The notes beneath the pieces were generated by a model that was not told the origin of the DNA, did not search any database, and worked only from the letters and a program-made list of their open reading frames with translations. This document shows positions 1-9,491 of a DNA stretch of 12,123 bases, in pieces (the first letter of the stretch is position 1; the number at the start of each line of letters is the position of its first letter). The translations under genes were made by a program, and so were the position numbers. The stretch is from Giesbergeria sp. GTDB taxonomy: Bacteria > Pseudomonadota > Gammaproteobacteria > Burkholderiales > Burkholderiaceae_C. Location of the stretch: the NCBI GenBank assembly GCA_017987055.1, contig JAGNUJ010000045.1:1-12123 (forward strand), in the 5' to 3' direction.

Positions 1-47
1 AATTGCAGGTGCAAGCGCCAGAGCAGACGCCTGAAACTACTCAATAA
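1..47 (+). CDS. Possible C-terminal end of an upstream gene (partial)
   Basis: Reading from base 3, the frame gives LQVQAPEQTPETTQ and stops at TAA (45-47). This Gln/Pro/Thr-rich end looks like a typical unstructured C-terminus. The strong plus-strand terminator at 80-122 implies that a plus-strand gene ends just before it. The other two frames also stay open for part of this stretch (stops at 32-34 and 64-66), so the frame choice is an inference. The product cannot be named from 14 residues. Confidence 0.3.
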   Translation, partial: LQVQAPEQTPETTQ

Positions 48-52
48 CAGCC

Positions 53-116
53 AAATCGGCCTCTAGGCCTTTAAATATGTGCGCTAGCAGCTATCGAAAA
101 CATAGTTGCTAGCGCA
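53..116 (-). repeat. Dispersed palindromic repeat, copy A (most complete)
   Basis: On the minus strand this copy reads: a 15-nt left arm, a 7-nt spacer (95-101), a 15-nt right arm starting ATAGCTGCTAGCGCA, then a tail running into AAAGGCCTAGAGGCCGATTT. The 43 nt at 53-95 match copy B (7239-7281) at 38 positions by my hand alignment. The 26-nt core at 90-115, read on the plus strand, matches the acnA copy at 21/26 and the polA copy at 21/26. It fills the gap between the presumed upstream gene and apaH. I recall similar repeats in Comamonadaceae genomes but cannot name a described family. Confidence 0.85.
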
Positions 117-122
117 TTTTTT
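80..122 (+). terminator. Strong Rho-independent terminator made from repeat copy A
   Basis: Arms at 80-94 and 102-116 form a 15-bp stem with one G-T wobble and a 7-nt loop. Six T residues follow at 117-122. It would end transcription arriving from the left. On the minus strand no T-run follows the stem, so it probably does not serve apaH. The last two T residues overlap the apaH stop codon (complement of TTA, 121-123). Confidence 0.85.
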
Positions 123-966
123 ATGGCTCTGGCTTTTGCGCTTGCTCGCAGCGCACTTGCAGCAGCTCGCGCTCGGCCAGCGTGGCGCCAAAACGCACGG
201 CGCTGAGACACCCGCCCCACACGCAACCGGTGTCCAACCCGATCACATTGGGGCGCTCTAGCCAACCCAGCGTGGACCAGTGGCCAAAGGCGACCAGCGT
301 GTCCGCGCTGCGCCGCCCCGGCACATCGAACCACGCCAGCATGCCGGGGGGCGCGGCATCAGCGCTGTCGCTGCTGGCAAAGTCCATCACGCCCTCGGGC
401 GTGCAAAAGCGCAGCCGCGTCAGCGCGTTGACGATGACGCGCAGGCGCGCGGTGCCGGTGAGTGAGTCGCTCCAGTGGTCGGGCGTGTTGCCGTACATCT
501 GTTGCAAAAAATCCAAAATATCCGCGCTGCGCAGTACTGCATGCACTTCATCGGCTAACGCCAGCGCGTCTTGTGCGCTCCATGCGGGCAGCACGCCGGC
601 GTGCACCATCAGCAGCGATTGGCCGCCCAGCCGGTGCTGGCGTGCCAGCGGTTGCTGGCGCAGCCAGTCGAGCAGGGCGGTGCGGTCGGGGGCGTCCAGC
701 ACGCTGGCCAGCGTGTCGCGCCGCGACGGCGAGCGCACGCCATAGGCGCTGGCCAGCAAGTGCAGGTCGTGGTTGCCCAGTAAGCATTGCAGCGCGCCAC
801 TTGCCGCCATGCAGCGGCGCAAAACAGCGGCAGAATCGGGGCCGCGGTTGACCAAATCGCCCAATAAATACACCGTGTCGCGGCTGGCAGAAAAATCGAT
901 GACATCCAGCAAGCGTTCTAGCGCGTTGTCGCAGCCTTGTATGTCGCCAATACAGTAAAGTGCCAT
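121..966 (-). CDS. apaH: Symmetrical bis(5'-nucleosyl)-tetraphosphatase ApaH
   Basis: Cytoplasmic metallophosphatase that splits Ap4A symmetrically into two ADP. It controls alarmone-like dinucleoside polyphosphates and removes Np4 caps from RNA (family knowledge). The 281-residue product matches the usual ApaH length (about 280). Visible motifs are GDIQGC (7-12), GDLVNRGP (36-43), GNHD (64-67), MVHAG near 120, GHWSTLG and GLDTGCVWGG. The first metal motif has Gln instead of the His found in general PPP phosphatases, which is typical of ApaH. The ATG (complement of 964-966) sits 25 bp from the divergent start of the next gene. No good Shine-Dalgarno is visible. It stands alone here, not in the ksgA-apaG-apaH order of enteric bacteria. 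Its 3' end abuts repeat copy A. Confidence 0.95.
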   Translation of the reverse strand: MALYCIGDIQGCDNALERLLDVIDFSASRDTVYLLGDLVNRGPDSAAVLRRCMAASGALQCLLGNHDLHLLASAYGVRSPSRRDTLASVLDAPDRTALLDWLRQQPLARQHRLGGQSLLMVHAGVLPAWSAQDALALADEVHAVLRSADILDFLQQMYGNTPDHWSDSLTGTARLRVIVNALTRLRFCTPEGVMDFASSDSADAAPPGMLAWFDVPGRRSADTLVAFGHWSTLGWLERPNVIGLDTGCVWGGCLSAVRFGATLAERELLQVRCEQAQKPEP

Positions 967-991
967 GCTGTTCTTTCTTGGTTTTTAATTT

Positions 992-2299
992 ATGGATTTT
1001 CTGTTGATCGCGTTGCTCACCCTGTTGAATGGGGTGTTCGCGATGTCGGAGCTGGCTTTAGCCTCCAGCCGTAAATCACGCCTCACGGCCATGAGCGAGG
1101 GTGGCGACAAAGGCGCTGCAGCGGCGTTGCTGTTGTTAGACAATCCCACCCACTTTTTGTCGTCGGTGCAGGTGGGTATTACGTCGATTGGCATGTTGAA
1201 CGGCATTTTGGGCGAGGCCGCCTTCAGTGCCGGTTTGGCCGCTTGGTTGATGACATGGGGCGCGCCTGAGGGTGTTGCCGACGTTTCGGCCACGGCGATT
1301 GTGATTACCTTGATTACGTTTATCACCATTGTGTTTGGTGAATTGGTACCTAAACGCATTGGTCAGCTTTATCCAGAATCCACCGCCCGCTGGGTAGCGC
1401 GTCCAATGGCGTGGGTGGCACGGGTGGCCAAACCGTTTGTCACATTACTGTCTTTCTCGACCCAAGCGGTGTTGAAACTGCTGCGCATTGATAACTCTGC
1501 CGCCCGTGCCGTGACAGAAGAAGAAATTGTCGCCAGTTTGGCCGAGGGGCGCGATGCCGGCGTGATTGAGCACCACGAGCACCAAATGGTGCAAAACGTC
1601 TTTAGATTGGATGACCGCCCGCTGATATCCATCATGGTGCCGCGCAGCGATGTGCAATGGCTAGACGCTAGTTACAGCGTAGCGCAGTGCCTGCAATTGG
1701 CCAGCACCGGCGGTGATAAAGGCGCGCATTCGTGGTATCCCGTCTGCCGCAGCTCGCTTGACGATGTGTTGGGGATTATCAGCGTGGCGCATTTGCTTGA
1801 ATTAGGGCCGCAAACCGAGGGAACGATTGAGCGGCATGTATTGCCGGCGTCGTTTTTGCCAGAAACCCTCAGCGGTATGGAGTTGTTAGAGCAGTTTCGG
1901 GCGCGCTCGGGTCGTATTGTGTTTGTGGTCGATGAATATGGCGTGGTGCAAGGCATCATGACACCGCGCGATTTGCTCGAAGCCATTACTGGCGAATTGC
2001 AGCCCGGCACCGACACCGATGCGTGGGCGGTGCAGCGCGAAGATGGCTCGTGGCTACTGGACGGCCTAATGCCGGTATCTGAATTAAAAGCGCGCTTGAA
2101 CATTCGTGATTTACCCGAAGAAGAGCGTGGCCTCTACAACACTTTGGCCGGATTACTGATGTCTGAATCGGGCCATTTGCCGGTAGAGGCCGAGCGCATT
2201 GTGTGCGCCGGCTGGGTGTTTGAAGTGATTGACCTAGACGGCAAGCGTATTGACAAAGTGCTGGCGCAGCCAGAGTCGGCTTTAGTGGCTGAACCTTGA
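992..2299 (+). CDS. CorC/HlyC-family membrane protein (DUF21-CBS-CorC_HlyC), PaeA/YtfL-like
   Basis: Inner-membrane protein of 435 residues. Relatives (CNNM/CorC, YtfL/PaeA) are linked to Mg2+/Co2+ or polyamine efflux; the name hemolysin is historical. The DUF21 membrane domain covers about residues 1-165, with hydrophobic stretches near 3-20, 60-86, 97-118 and 148-163 and the conserved GELVPKRIG at 116-124. A CBS pair follows at about 208-335 (MVPRSDVQWLD, then VVDEYGVVQGIMTPRDLLEAITGE). The CorC_HlyC domain runs from about 345 and ends GWVFEVIDLDGKRIDKVL. An in-frame TAA lies immediately upstream of the ATG, and the first helix is needed for the fold, so 992 is the natural start although no Shine-Dalgarno is visible. 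Substrate is unknown. No terminator was seen before the next gene's promoter. Confidence 0.9.
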   Translation: MDFLLIALLTLLNGVFAMSELALASSRKSRLTAMSEGGDKGAAAALLLLDNPTHFLSSVQVGITSIGMLNGILGEAAFSAGLAAWLMTWGAPEGVADVSATAIVITLITFITIVFGELVPKRIGQLYPESTARWVARPMAWVARVAKPFVTLLSFSTQAVLKLLRIDNSAARAVTEEEIVASLAEGRDAGVIEHHEHQMVQNVFRLDDRPLISIMVPRSDVQWLDASYSVAQCLQLASTGGDKGAHSWYPVCRSSLDDVLGIISVAHLLELGPQTEGTIERHVLPASFLPETLSGMELLEQFRARSGRIVFVVDEYGVVQGIMTPRDLLEAITGELQPGTDTDAWAVQREDGSWLLDGLMPVSELKARLNIRDLPEEERGLYNTLAGLLMSESGHLPVEAERIVCAGWVFEVIDLDGKRIDKVLAQPESALVAEP

Positions 2300-2315
2300 A
2301 TCAAAAAGTTCCATT

Positions 2316-2345
2316 GATAGCTTATGAAGCACAAGGTTATTTAAA
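2316..2345 (+). repeat. Possible decayed copy (F) of the dispersed repeat
   Basis: This stretch begins GATAGCT, contains GCAC and ends TATTTAAA, in the same order as copies A and B. It needs small gaps to align and lacks the left arm and the GGCTAGAGGCC tail. It lies in the AT-rich gap between the CorC-like gene and the H-NS-like gene. Weak evidence. Confidence 0.3.
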
Positions 2346-2378
2346 TGTAGAACTAGCGCACAAGCTAAATCAAGACCC

Positions 2379-2384
2379 TATAAT
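2379..2384 (+). promoter_or_regulatory. Likely sigma70 -10 box of the H-NS-like gene
   Basis: A perfect TATAAT lies 32 nt before the ATG, so transcription would start near 2391 with a leader of about 26 nt. No good -35 hexamer is present 16-18 nt upstream. The leader has no clear Shine-Dalgarno. Confidence 0.6.
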
Positions 2385-2416
2385 TGGGCAGTCTTAACCA
2401 ATTTTATTGAAACACC

Positions 2417-2719
2417 ATGTCAACCTATAAAGAACTGCTAAAAGAACGCGAAGCCCTTGAACTCAAAATCAGCACAGCACGCCGTGACGAAATGGCCAGC
2501 GCTATTGCCCAAGTACGTGCCATCATGGATGAGTATGGTTTGACACAGCAAGAAATATTTCCAACTTCTAACCGGGCGCGCAGTGCCACTAGCGGCACTA
2601 AAGTTGCGCCTAAATACCGTGATCCAGCCAGTGGCCAAACTTGGACTGGCCGTGGTAAAGCACCAAAATGGATTCAAGACCAAGACCGCGCCTTATTCGC
2701 TATCAAAACCCCGGTTTGA
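2417..2719 (+). CDS. H-NS-like nucleoid-associated protein (short H-NS histone family)
   Basis: Small DNA-binding protein of 100 residues, expected to bind curved AT-rich DNA, bridge it and silence transcription. The N-terminal part (about 1-45) is a charged heptad-like helix (YKELLKEREALELKI) for oligomerisation. A polar linker covers about 50-64. The C-terminal H-NS DNA-binding domain contains KYRDPASGQTWTGRGKAPKW (66-85), with the TGRGKAPKW signature of BpH3/Bv3F-type proteins from Burkholderiales. ATG at 2417 has no obvious Shine-Dalgarno. It appears monocistronic: own TATAAT upstream, a strong terminator 27 nt after the stop. Its sequence is visibly less GC-rich than its neighbours. Genomes of this group usually hold several paralogues, so I give no symbol. 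Confidence 0.9.
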   Translation: MSTYKELLKEREALELKISTARRDEMASAIAQVRAIMDEYGLTQQEIFPTSNRARSATSGTKVAPKYRDPASGQTWTGRGKAPKWIQDQDRALFAIKTPV

Positions 2720-2746
2720 TTGGCAATTGACTCGCGCCTGCGGGAA

Positions 2747-2778
2747 TCAAAAAAGCCCGCTTTAGCGGGCTTTTTTGA
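2747..2778. terminator. Perfect bidirectional terminator after the H-NS-like gene
   Basis: Perfect 14-nt arms (2747-2760 and 2765-2778) enclose a TTTA loop. The GC core is GCCCGC/GCGGGC, flanked by six A residues on the left and six T residues on the right. It can therefore end transcription in both directions and insulates the H-NS-like gene from acnA. Confidence 0.92.
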
Positions 2779-3017
2779 TGGCTTATGGCGTTTAATGTTC
2801 AACATCTGGTGCCCAAATTTTGTTGACTGATTAAGTCCATAGTATTTAAGTGGGTATAGCAAAAAATTGTGAAAGGCAGCGCTAGTTGTTGATTTGGCTA
2901 ACTAAGTAGTCGTATTAATAACGACTGCTTGCCCTTGCGTTTAGCCTTATCGTTCTGCGTGCAATGCGGTGGGTGCCAGAATGGCCTTCTTGTTTCCCCA
3001 TTACAGGAGAGTCCACC
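2779..3017 (+). promoter_or_regulatory. acnA upstream region with candidate promoter
   Basis: AT-rich, non-coding stretch. The best sigma70-like pair I see is TTGATT (2889-2894) and TATTAA (2913-2918) with an 18-nt spacer. This predicts a start near 2925 and a leader of about 90 nt. A second TTGACT at 2823-2828 has no well-spaced -10. A 27-nt inverted repeat overlaps the proposed -10. The region ends in a canonical Shine-Dalgarno AGGAGA (3005-3010), 7 nt before the acnA ATG, and this decides the start. Confidence 0.45.
2904..2930 (+). promoter_or_regulatory. Inverted repeat, possible operator or leader stem for acnA
   Basis: Arms AAGTAGTCGT (2904-2913) and ACGACTGCTT (2921-2930) pair at nine positions plus one G-T wobble around a 7-nt AT loop. 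The repeat overlaps the proposed -10 (2913-2918), so a dimeric repressor bound here would block the promoter. No T-run follows, so it is not a terminator. The binding factor is unknown. Confidence 0.4.
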
Positions 3018-5954
<2,937 letters not shown>

Positions 5955-5966
<12 letters not shown>

Positions 5967-5980
5967 CCCGCGCCTGCCAG
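5955..5980 (+). other. Short inverted repeat around the acnA stop codon
   Basis: CTGGCAG (5955-5961) and CTGCCAG (5974-5980) form a perfect 7-bp stem with a 12-nt loop that contains the acnA TAA. No T-run follows, so it is at most a weak terminator or 3' stabilising stem. Confidence 0.3.
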
Positions 5981-6000
5981 CGCTTGCCGAGCCAACACGG

Positions 6001-6014
6001 CACAATTCGCGCCT
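6001..6014 (+). promoter_or_regulatory. Candidate -10 for a leaderless monooxygenase mRNA
   Basis: CACAAT (6001-6006) lies 8 nt before the ATG at 6015, so a start 7-9 nt downstream would fall on or next to the start codon. No Shine-Dalgarno is present. No good -35 is seen at 16-18 nt. The same layout occurs before polA and the DUF2782-type gene. Confidence 0.35.
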
Positions 6015-7235
6015 ATGAAAAAGCAGGTTTTGGTGGCCGGTGGCGGCATTGGCGGGGTTGCGGCGGCGCTGGGCGCGGCGCGCGCGGGCTGGGAGGTGCG
6101 CTTGTACGAGCGCGCCGAGGTGTTTAGCGAATTCGGCGCGGGCGTGCAGCTCAGCCCGAATGTGGTGCGCTGCTTGCAGGCTTGGGGTTTGCAGGCACCG
6201 TTGCAGGCAGTGGCCGCGTTTCCTGAGCGGCTGCGCGTGCGCTGCGCTACGTCGGGCGACGTGCTGGCGGCCTTGCCGCTGGGCGGCGACATGGTGCAGC
6301 GCTACGGCGCCGCTTACGCCACCATCCACCGCGCTGACCTGCACACCTTGCTATTGAACGCGCTGGCCCAAGAGGCCAACGTGCAAATCAACCTAGGTCA
6401 AGCCATTTTGGGCTACACCGAAACTGCCACCAAAACCGACAGCAAAACCGAAAACGCCGTGCTGGTCCACACCAGCTTGGGCAAAGACATTGAGGGCGAT
6501 GCGCTGATTGGTGCCGATGGCCTGCGCAGCAAAATCCGCGCGCAGCTGCTGGCCGATGGCCCGCCGCGCGCCAGCGGCCATTTGGCCTACCGGGCGTTGC
6601 TGCCCCAAAGCGCGCTGCCCGAGGCGCTGCGCAGCAACGAAGTCACCGCCTGGATGGGCCCGCACCTGCACGCGGTGCAATACCCAGTGCGCGGCGGCGA
6701 GCTGCAAAACCTTGTCGTCATCATCGAAGGCCCCGCGCCCGGCGATTTAGACCACTGGGACCACGCCGCCAATGCCGCCGACTTGGAGCGCGCACTGCGG
6801 GGCACTTGCAGCGCTTTGCAAGAGGTGGTGCGCCATGTTTGCAGCCAAGGCCATGACTGGCGTTTGTGGCCGTTGTCAGACCGTGCGCCCGTCAGCAGCG
6901 CGGCGCAAATGGCCAGCGGCTTGGTGGCGCTGCTGGGCGATGCAGCGCATCCGATGCGGCCGTATTTGGCGCAAGGTGCCGGCATGGCGATTGAAGACGC
7001 GGCGCAGCTGCAGCGGGCGCTGTCGATGCACGATTTGGACGTGGCGCTGCGCCTGCGCCGTTACGCCCTGAACCGCTGGGAGCGCAACGCCCGCGTGCAA
7101 GCGCGGGCGCAGCGCAACGGCCGCATCTTTCACGCCACCGGCCCGCTGCGCTGGGGGCGCGATGCGGGGCTGCGCCTGCTGGGCGCGCGCCTGCTGGACG
7201 TGCCGTGGCTGTACCGGGGCGGCGATTGGGTCTAA
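6015..7235 (+). CDS. FAD-dependent aromatic-ring-type monooxygenase (salicylate hydroxylase-like)
   Basis: 406-residue single-component flavoprotein hydroxylase of the PHBH/NahG group, which uses NAD(P)H and O2 to hydroxylate an aromatic or similar ring. The dinucleotide motif GGGIGG is at 9-14, with a basic residue and YERA at the end of the second strand. The DG motif is LIGADGLRSKIR (Asp168-Gly169). The FAD-ribityl GD motif is LLGDAAHPMRPYLAQGAGMAIEDA (Asp309). The C-terminus DVPWLYRGGDWV resembles NahG/3-hydroxybenzoate 6-hydroxylase relatives. A polar Thr/Lys stretch near 136-150 looks like a species-specific loop. No substrate pathway genes are nearby, so the substrate cannot be named; a role in ubiquinone ring hydroxylation is possible but less likely by motif. 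It starts 48 nt after acnA, with no Shine-Dalgarno. Confidence 0.88.
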   Translation: MKKQVLVAGGGIGGVAAALGAARAGWEVRLYERAEVFSEFGAGVQLSPNVVRCLQAWGLQAPLQAVAAFPERLRVRCATSGDVLAALPLGGDMVQRYGAAYATIHRADLHTLLLNALAQEANVQINLGQAILGYTETATKTDSKTENAVLVHTSLGKDIEGDALIGADGLRSKIRAQLLADGPPRASGHLAYRALLPQSALPEALRSNEVTAWMGPHLHAVQYPVRGGELQNLVVIIEGPAPGDLDHWDHAANAADLERALRGTCSALQEVVRHVCSQGHDWRLWPLSDRAPVSSAAQMASGLVALLGDAAHPMRPYLAQGAGMAIEDAAQLQRALSMHDLDVALRLRRYALNRWERNARVQARAQRNGRIFHATGPLRWGRDAGLRLLGARLLDVPWLYRGGDWV

Positions 7236-7238
7236 AAT

Positions 7239-7281
7239 GATAGCTACAACCGCACGTATTTAAAGGGCTAGAGGCCGATTT
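7239..7281 (+). repeat. Dispersed repeat, copy B
   Basis: 43 nt starting GATAGCT and ending TTTAAAGGGCTAGAGGCC plus GATTT. It matches the copy A unit at 38/43 positions, in the opposite orientation. The left arm is absent: the monooxygenase stop codon occupies that place. It fills most of the 55-bp gap between two convergent genes. Confidence 0.85.
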
Positions 7282-7301
7282 GACTCAAAATCAGCCTTTT
7301 T
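7273..7301 (+). terminator. Terminator of the monooxygenase gene, using the tail of repeat copy B
   Basis: GGCCGATTT (7273-7281) pairs with AAATCAGCC (7288-7296) at eight of nine positions with a 6-nt loop. Five T residues follow (7297-7301). The left arm is the conserved repeat tail; the right arm lies over the last codons and stop of the convergent MFS gene. Confidence 0.65.
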
Positions 7302-8544
7302 CGAGCAGCGGCGGTGCGGGCAGCCAGCGCAGCGCGCTCGAACCTAAAGCCAGCGCAATGGCAATGGCCGTCATTACTGCCTGATACGGCTCAATGCCTT
7401 GGGACTGCGCCCACGATGCCACCCAGCCGGTGGCGCTTTGCATCAGGCCGACCCCCAAAAACATCGCCATGGTGAACACCGACAGCGCCCGCCCGGTCAG
7501 GTCGGGCGCGTAGGCCGAGCGCACGTCGGAATATTGCAGCACCGAATAGCCCGACAGCGTGGCCACGCACAGCACCAGCGCCACATTCAAGTGGGCGTAG
7601 TGTGGTGTCCAGCCCAGCGTCAAATACAGCAGTGCGGCCAGCAGCGACAAGTTGACCAGCCACACCCGCCGGCGCAGCGGTCCCGGGTCAAGCCGGCCAA
7701 ACAGTGCCGGGCTGAACAGCGAAATCATCGACATCGCCACCGCCGTGTTGCCGCTCTCGAGCAGCGAGAAGTCGTGGCGCTGCATCAACAGTGGGCCAAG
7801 CCACAGCCCGCGCAGCGCCAAAAACGAGGCATACGACACCATGCCCAGCAGCAAAATTCCCAGCGTGTGCGCCAGCGCAAACAGCGCGCCAAAGCGGCGC
7901 ACCGCCGTGCCCCAGCTCTCGCGTGCGGGCGTTGGACCGGGCAAAGCGGGCTCGTGTACGCGCCGCCACACCAGCAGCCACGCCATGGCCGACATCAGCG
8001 CCAGCACCACAAAACCGCCGCGCCAGCCAAAGCGCTGCACCAGCCACGCCAGCGGCGTGCCGGTAAACAGCAGCCCCAACCCGCCCACGCCCATCGCAAT
8101 CCCTGAGACAAAGGCAAAACGCGCCGTCGGAAAGTGGCGCGCAATAAACACCGTGCAGGCCAAAAATGCCGGCGCGCAGCCGACACCAATCAGCAACTGC
8201 CCCAGCAGCAGCCATTGGTAGTTGGGCGCGGCGGCCGACAGCAGCGCGCCGGCAATCGCCAGCGGAAAGGCCGTCAGCACGGTGCGGCGCAGGCCGTACA
8301 AATCCATGCCGATGCCGATAAAAAACTGCGTCACGCCAAATGCCAGCCCAAACACCCCGGCAAATGTGCCCAGCGACGAGGCCGATAAACCAAAGTCGCC
8401 TTGCAGTCCGGTGGCCATGATGGCCGTCACGGTGCGATACGCCTGACTCATGGCAAAGGCCGACAGCAGCGCCAGCAGCATCAGCCACAGGCTTAACGGG
8501 GTGTCCTCAAGGGAGGTGGGGTGGGAGCGGTTGGAGTCTGGCAC
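7291..8544 (-). CDS. MFS transporter, substrate unknown
   Basis: Polytopic inner-membrane permease of about 417 residues with roughly 12 hydrophobic segments in two halves. The first segment is LWLMLLALLSAFAMSQAYRT. The loop 2-3 signature GMDLYGLRRTVLTAFPLAIAG is the MFS motif A region. The central cytoplasmic loop holds VWRRVHEPALPGPTPARESWG. It is the last gene of the minus-strand run thrB, BPSS1780-type gene, MFS. The start is uncertain: the frame stays open to a TTG at 8691, which would overlap the upstream gene by 73 nt. Others are GTG 8598, TTG 8595, GTG 8544 and ATG 8481. I chose GTG 8544 because it leaves a short tail before helix 1 and avoids overlap. None has a Shine-Dalgarno. No substrate can be inferred. 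Confidence 0.85.
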   Translation of the reverse strand: MPDSNRSHPTSLEDTPLSLWLMLLALLSAFAMSQAYRTVTAIMATGLQGDFGLSASSLGTFAGVFGLAFGVTQFFIGIGMDLYGLRRTVLTAFPLAIAGALLSAAAPNYQWLLLGQLLIGVGCAPAFLACTVFIARHFPTARFAFVSGIAMGVGGLGLLFTGTPLAWLVQRFGWRGGFVVLALMSAMAWLLVWRRVHEPALPGPTPARESWGTAVRRFGALFALAHTLGILLLGMVSYASFLALRGLWLGPLLMQRHDFSLLESGNTAVAMSMISLFSPALFGRLDPGPLRRRVWLVNLSLLAALLYLTLGWTPHYAHLNVALVLCVATLSGYSVLQYSDVRSAYAPDLTGRALSVFTMAMFLGVGLMQSATGWVASWAQSQGIEPYQAVMTAIAIALALGSSALRWLPAPPLLEKG

Positions 8545-8618
8545 GGCAACAGGAAGTAAACGCCGGGGCGCTGTGGTACTGGGTGCGCGCGACAACACCG
8601 CGCTAACGCGGCTGCTTT

Positions 8619-9464
8619 TTAGACCAGCGTATCGACGCTGGTCACTTCGCTGGCCGCATCCTTGCCCGGCACTTCGGGCGGCTGAAAGCAATCGCGGAAA
8701 GTGAAGACGATGGAGCTGAAAAACATCGCTGCCATCACCATAGCCAGCCCCATCATCAGCCCGCCAATCGCACTGGGCGCCGACTCAGCGCTGAACACGC
8801 CCAGCACCGCCAGCAGCGCCGAGACCACGCTGATCAGCACGCCGCCGATGGCAAACACGCCAAACCACGCCAGCCCGTACACCACAAAGGCACCAAAGTT
8901 GCGCCCGCAGGCAACGATGCTGAAAAACAGGCTTTTTACCGGCGTTACGCCGTGCCAATGCACCAGCCCCGGCGCGTGCCAAAACAGCAGCGACAGCGGC
9001 AGATACAGCAGCATCGCCACCCACATGGCGCGCTGAAAATCACTGCTCTCGGCGATTTCGCGTGTGATGGGCGCGCCGCCCAGATAGACCTGCGCAAACT
9101 GGCCGCCATCAAACAGCGCCGAAATGCCCATCACCGCCATAAAGCCCGCCGCATACAGCGCGCCCAGCTGCAGCATGTGTACCAAGCGCTGTTGCCCGGT
9201 GCGAAACGCCACCAGCAGCACCTTGGGTGTCGGAAAGCGCCCTTGAATCGCCTCGGCGGAGGCCACCATCATCGCCAGCGTGGCTGAGGGCAGCAGCGCC
9301 AGCGCCAGCGGCGTGCCCACCAGCGGCACCATGGAGGCCAGCGACATCGCGGCCATGGTCATAAAGAACAGCGCCGCCATAGCCATCGGTTGGCGCCAAA
9401 ACACACCAATGCCCGCTTTGACCCAGATGACGCCGGAATGGGCAGGAACAATATTGAGTTTCAT
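8619..9464 (-). CDS. BPSS1780-family integral membrane protein
   Basis: 281-residue membrane protein of unknown function. The opening KLNIVPAHSGVIWVKAGIGVFWRQPMAMAALFFMTM is what I recall for the BPSS1780 family of Burkholderiales, often found beside thrB. Hydrophobic segments lie near 27-48, 50-70, 98-118, 146-166, 190-222 and 233-256. The C-terminal tail (about 257-281) is soluble and acidic. The ATG (complement 9462-9464) follows the thrB stop by 27 nt, so co-transcription with thrB is likely. No Shine-Dalgarno is visible. The link to threonine synthesis is only genomic context. Confidence 0.8.
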   Translation of the reverse strand: MKLNIVPAHSGVIWVKAGIGVFWRQPMAMAALFFMTMAAMSLASMVPLVGTPLALALLPSATLAMMVASAEAIQGRFPTPKVLLVAFRTGQQRLVHMLQLGALYAAGFMAVMGISALFDGGQFAQVYLGGAPITREIAESSDFQRAMWVAMLLYLPLSLLFWHAPGLVHWHGVTPVKSLFFSIVACGRNFGAFVVYGLAWFGVFAIGGVLISVVSALLAVLGVFSAESAPSAIGGLMMGLAMVMAAMFFSSIVFTFRDCFQPPEVPGKDAASEVTSVDTLV

Positions 9465-9491
9465 GTGTGCAAGATGGTAGCGCGGCGGGTA

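Noticed and set aside
1659..1690. Repeat-like string in the CorC-like gene (CTAGACGCTAG and GTAGCGC)
   Set aside because: It does not keep the arm, 7-nt spacer and tail order, and the protein there looks like normal CBS-domain sequence.
2690..2716. CGCTATCAAAACC at the end of the H-NS-like gene as a repeat copy
   Set aside because: The encoded FAI residues are normal for the C-terminus of this family, and no other part of the element is present.
2876..2895. AGCGCTAGTTGTTGATTT before acnA as another minus-strand repeat copy
   Set aside because: Only about 8-10 bases agree with the unit and the tail is missing; chance similarity cannot be excluded.
6405..6465. Thr/Lys-rich stretch in the monooxygenase with a repeated CAAAACCGA
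   Set aside because: Two short imperfect repeats in a surface-loop-like region; too weak to report as a repeat or insertion.
7399..8106. Open frame of 235 codons on the plus strand opposite the MFS gene
   Set aside because: Composition is Gln/Arg/His-rich with no domain-like pattern, and the opposite strand encodes a clear membrane transporter.
8599..8617. CCGCG-CTAA-CGCGG stem followed by CTGCTTTTT as a plus-strand terminator
   Set aside because: No plus-strand gene ends here, and on the minus strand no T-run follows the stem, so it has no evident role in the thrB operon.
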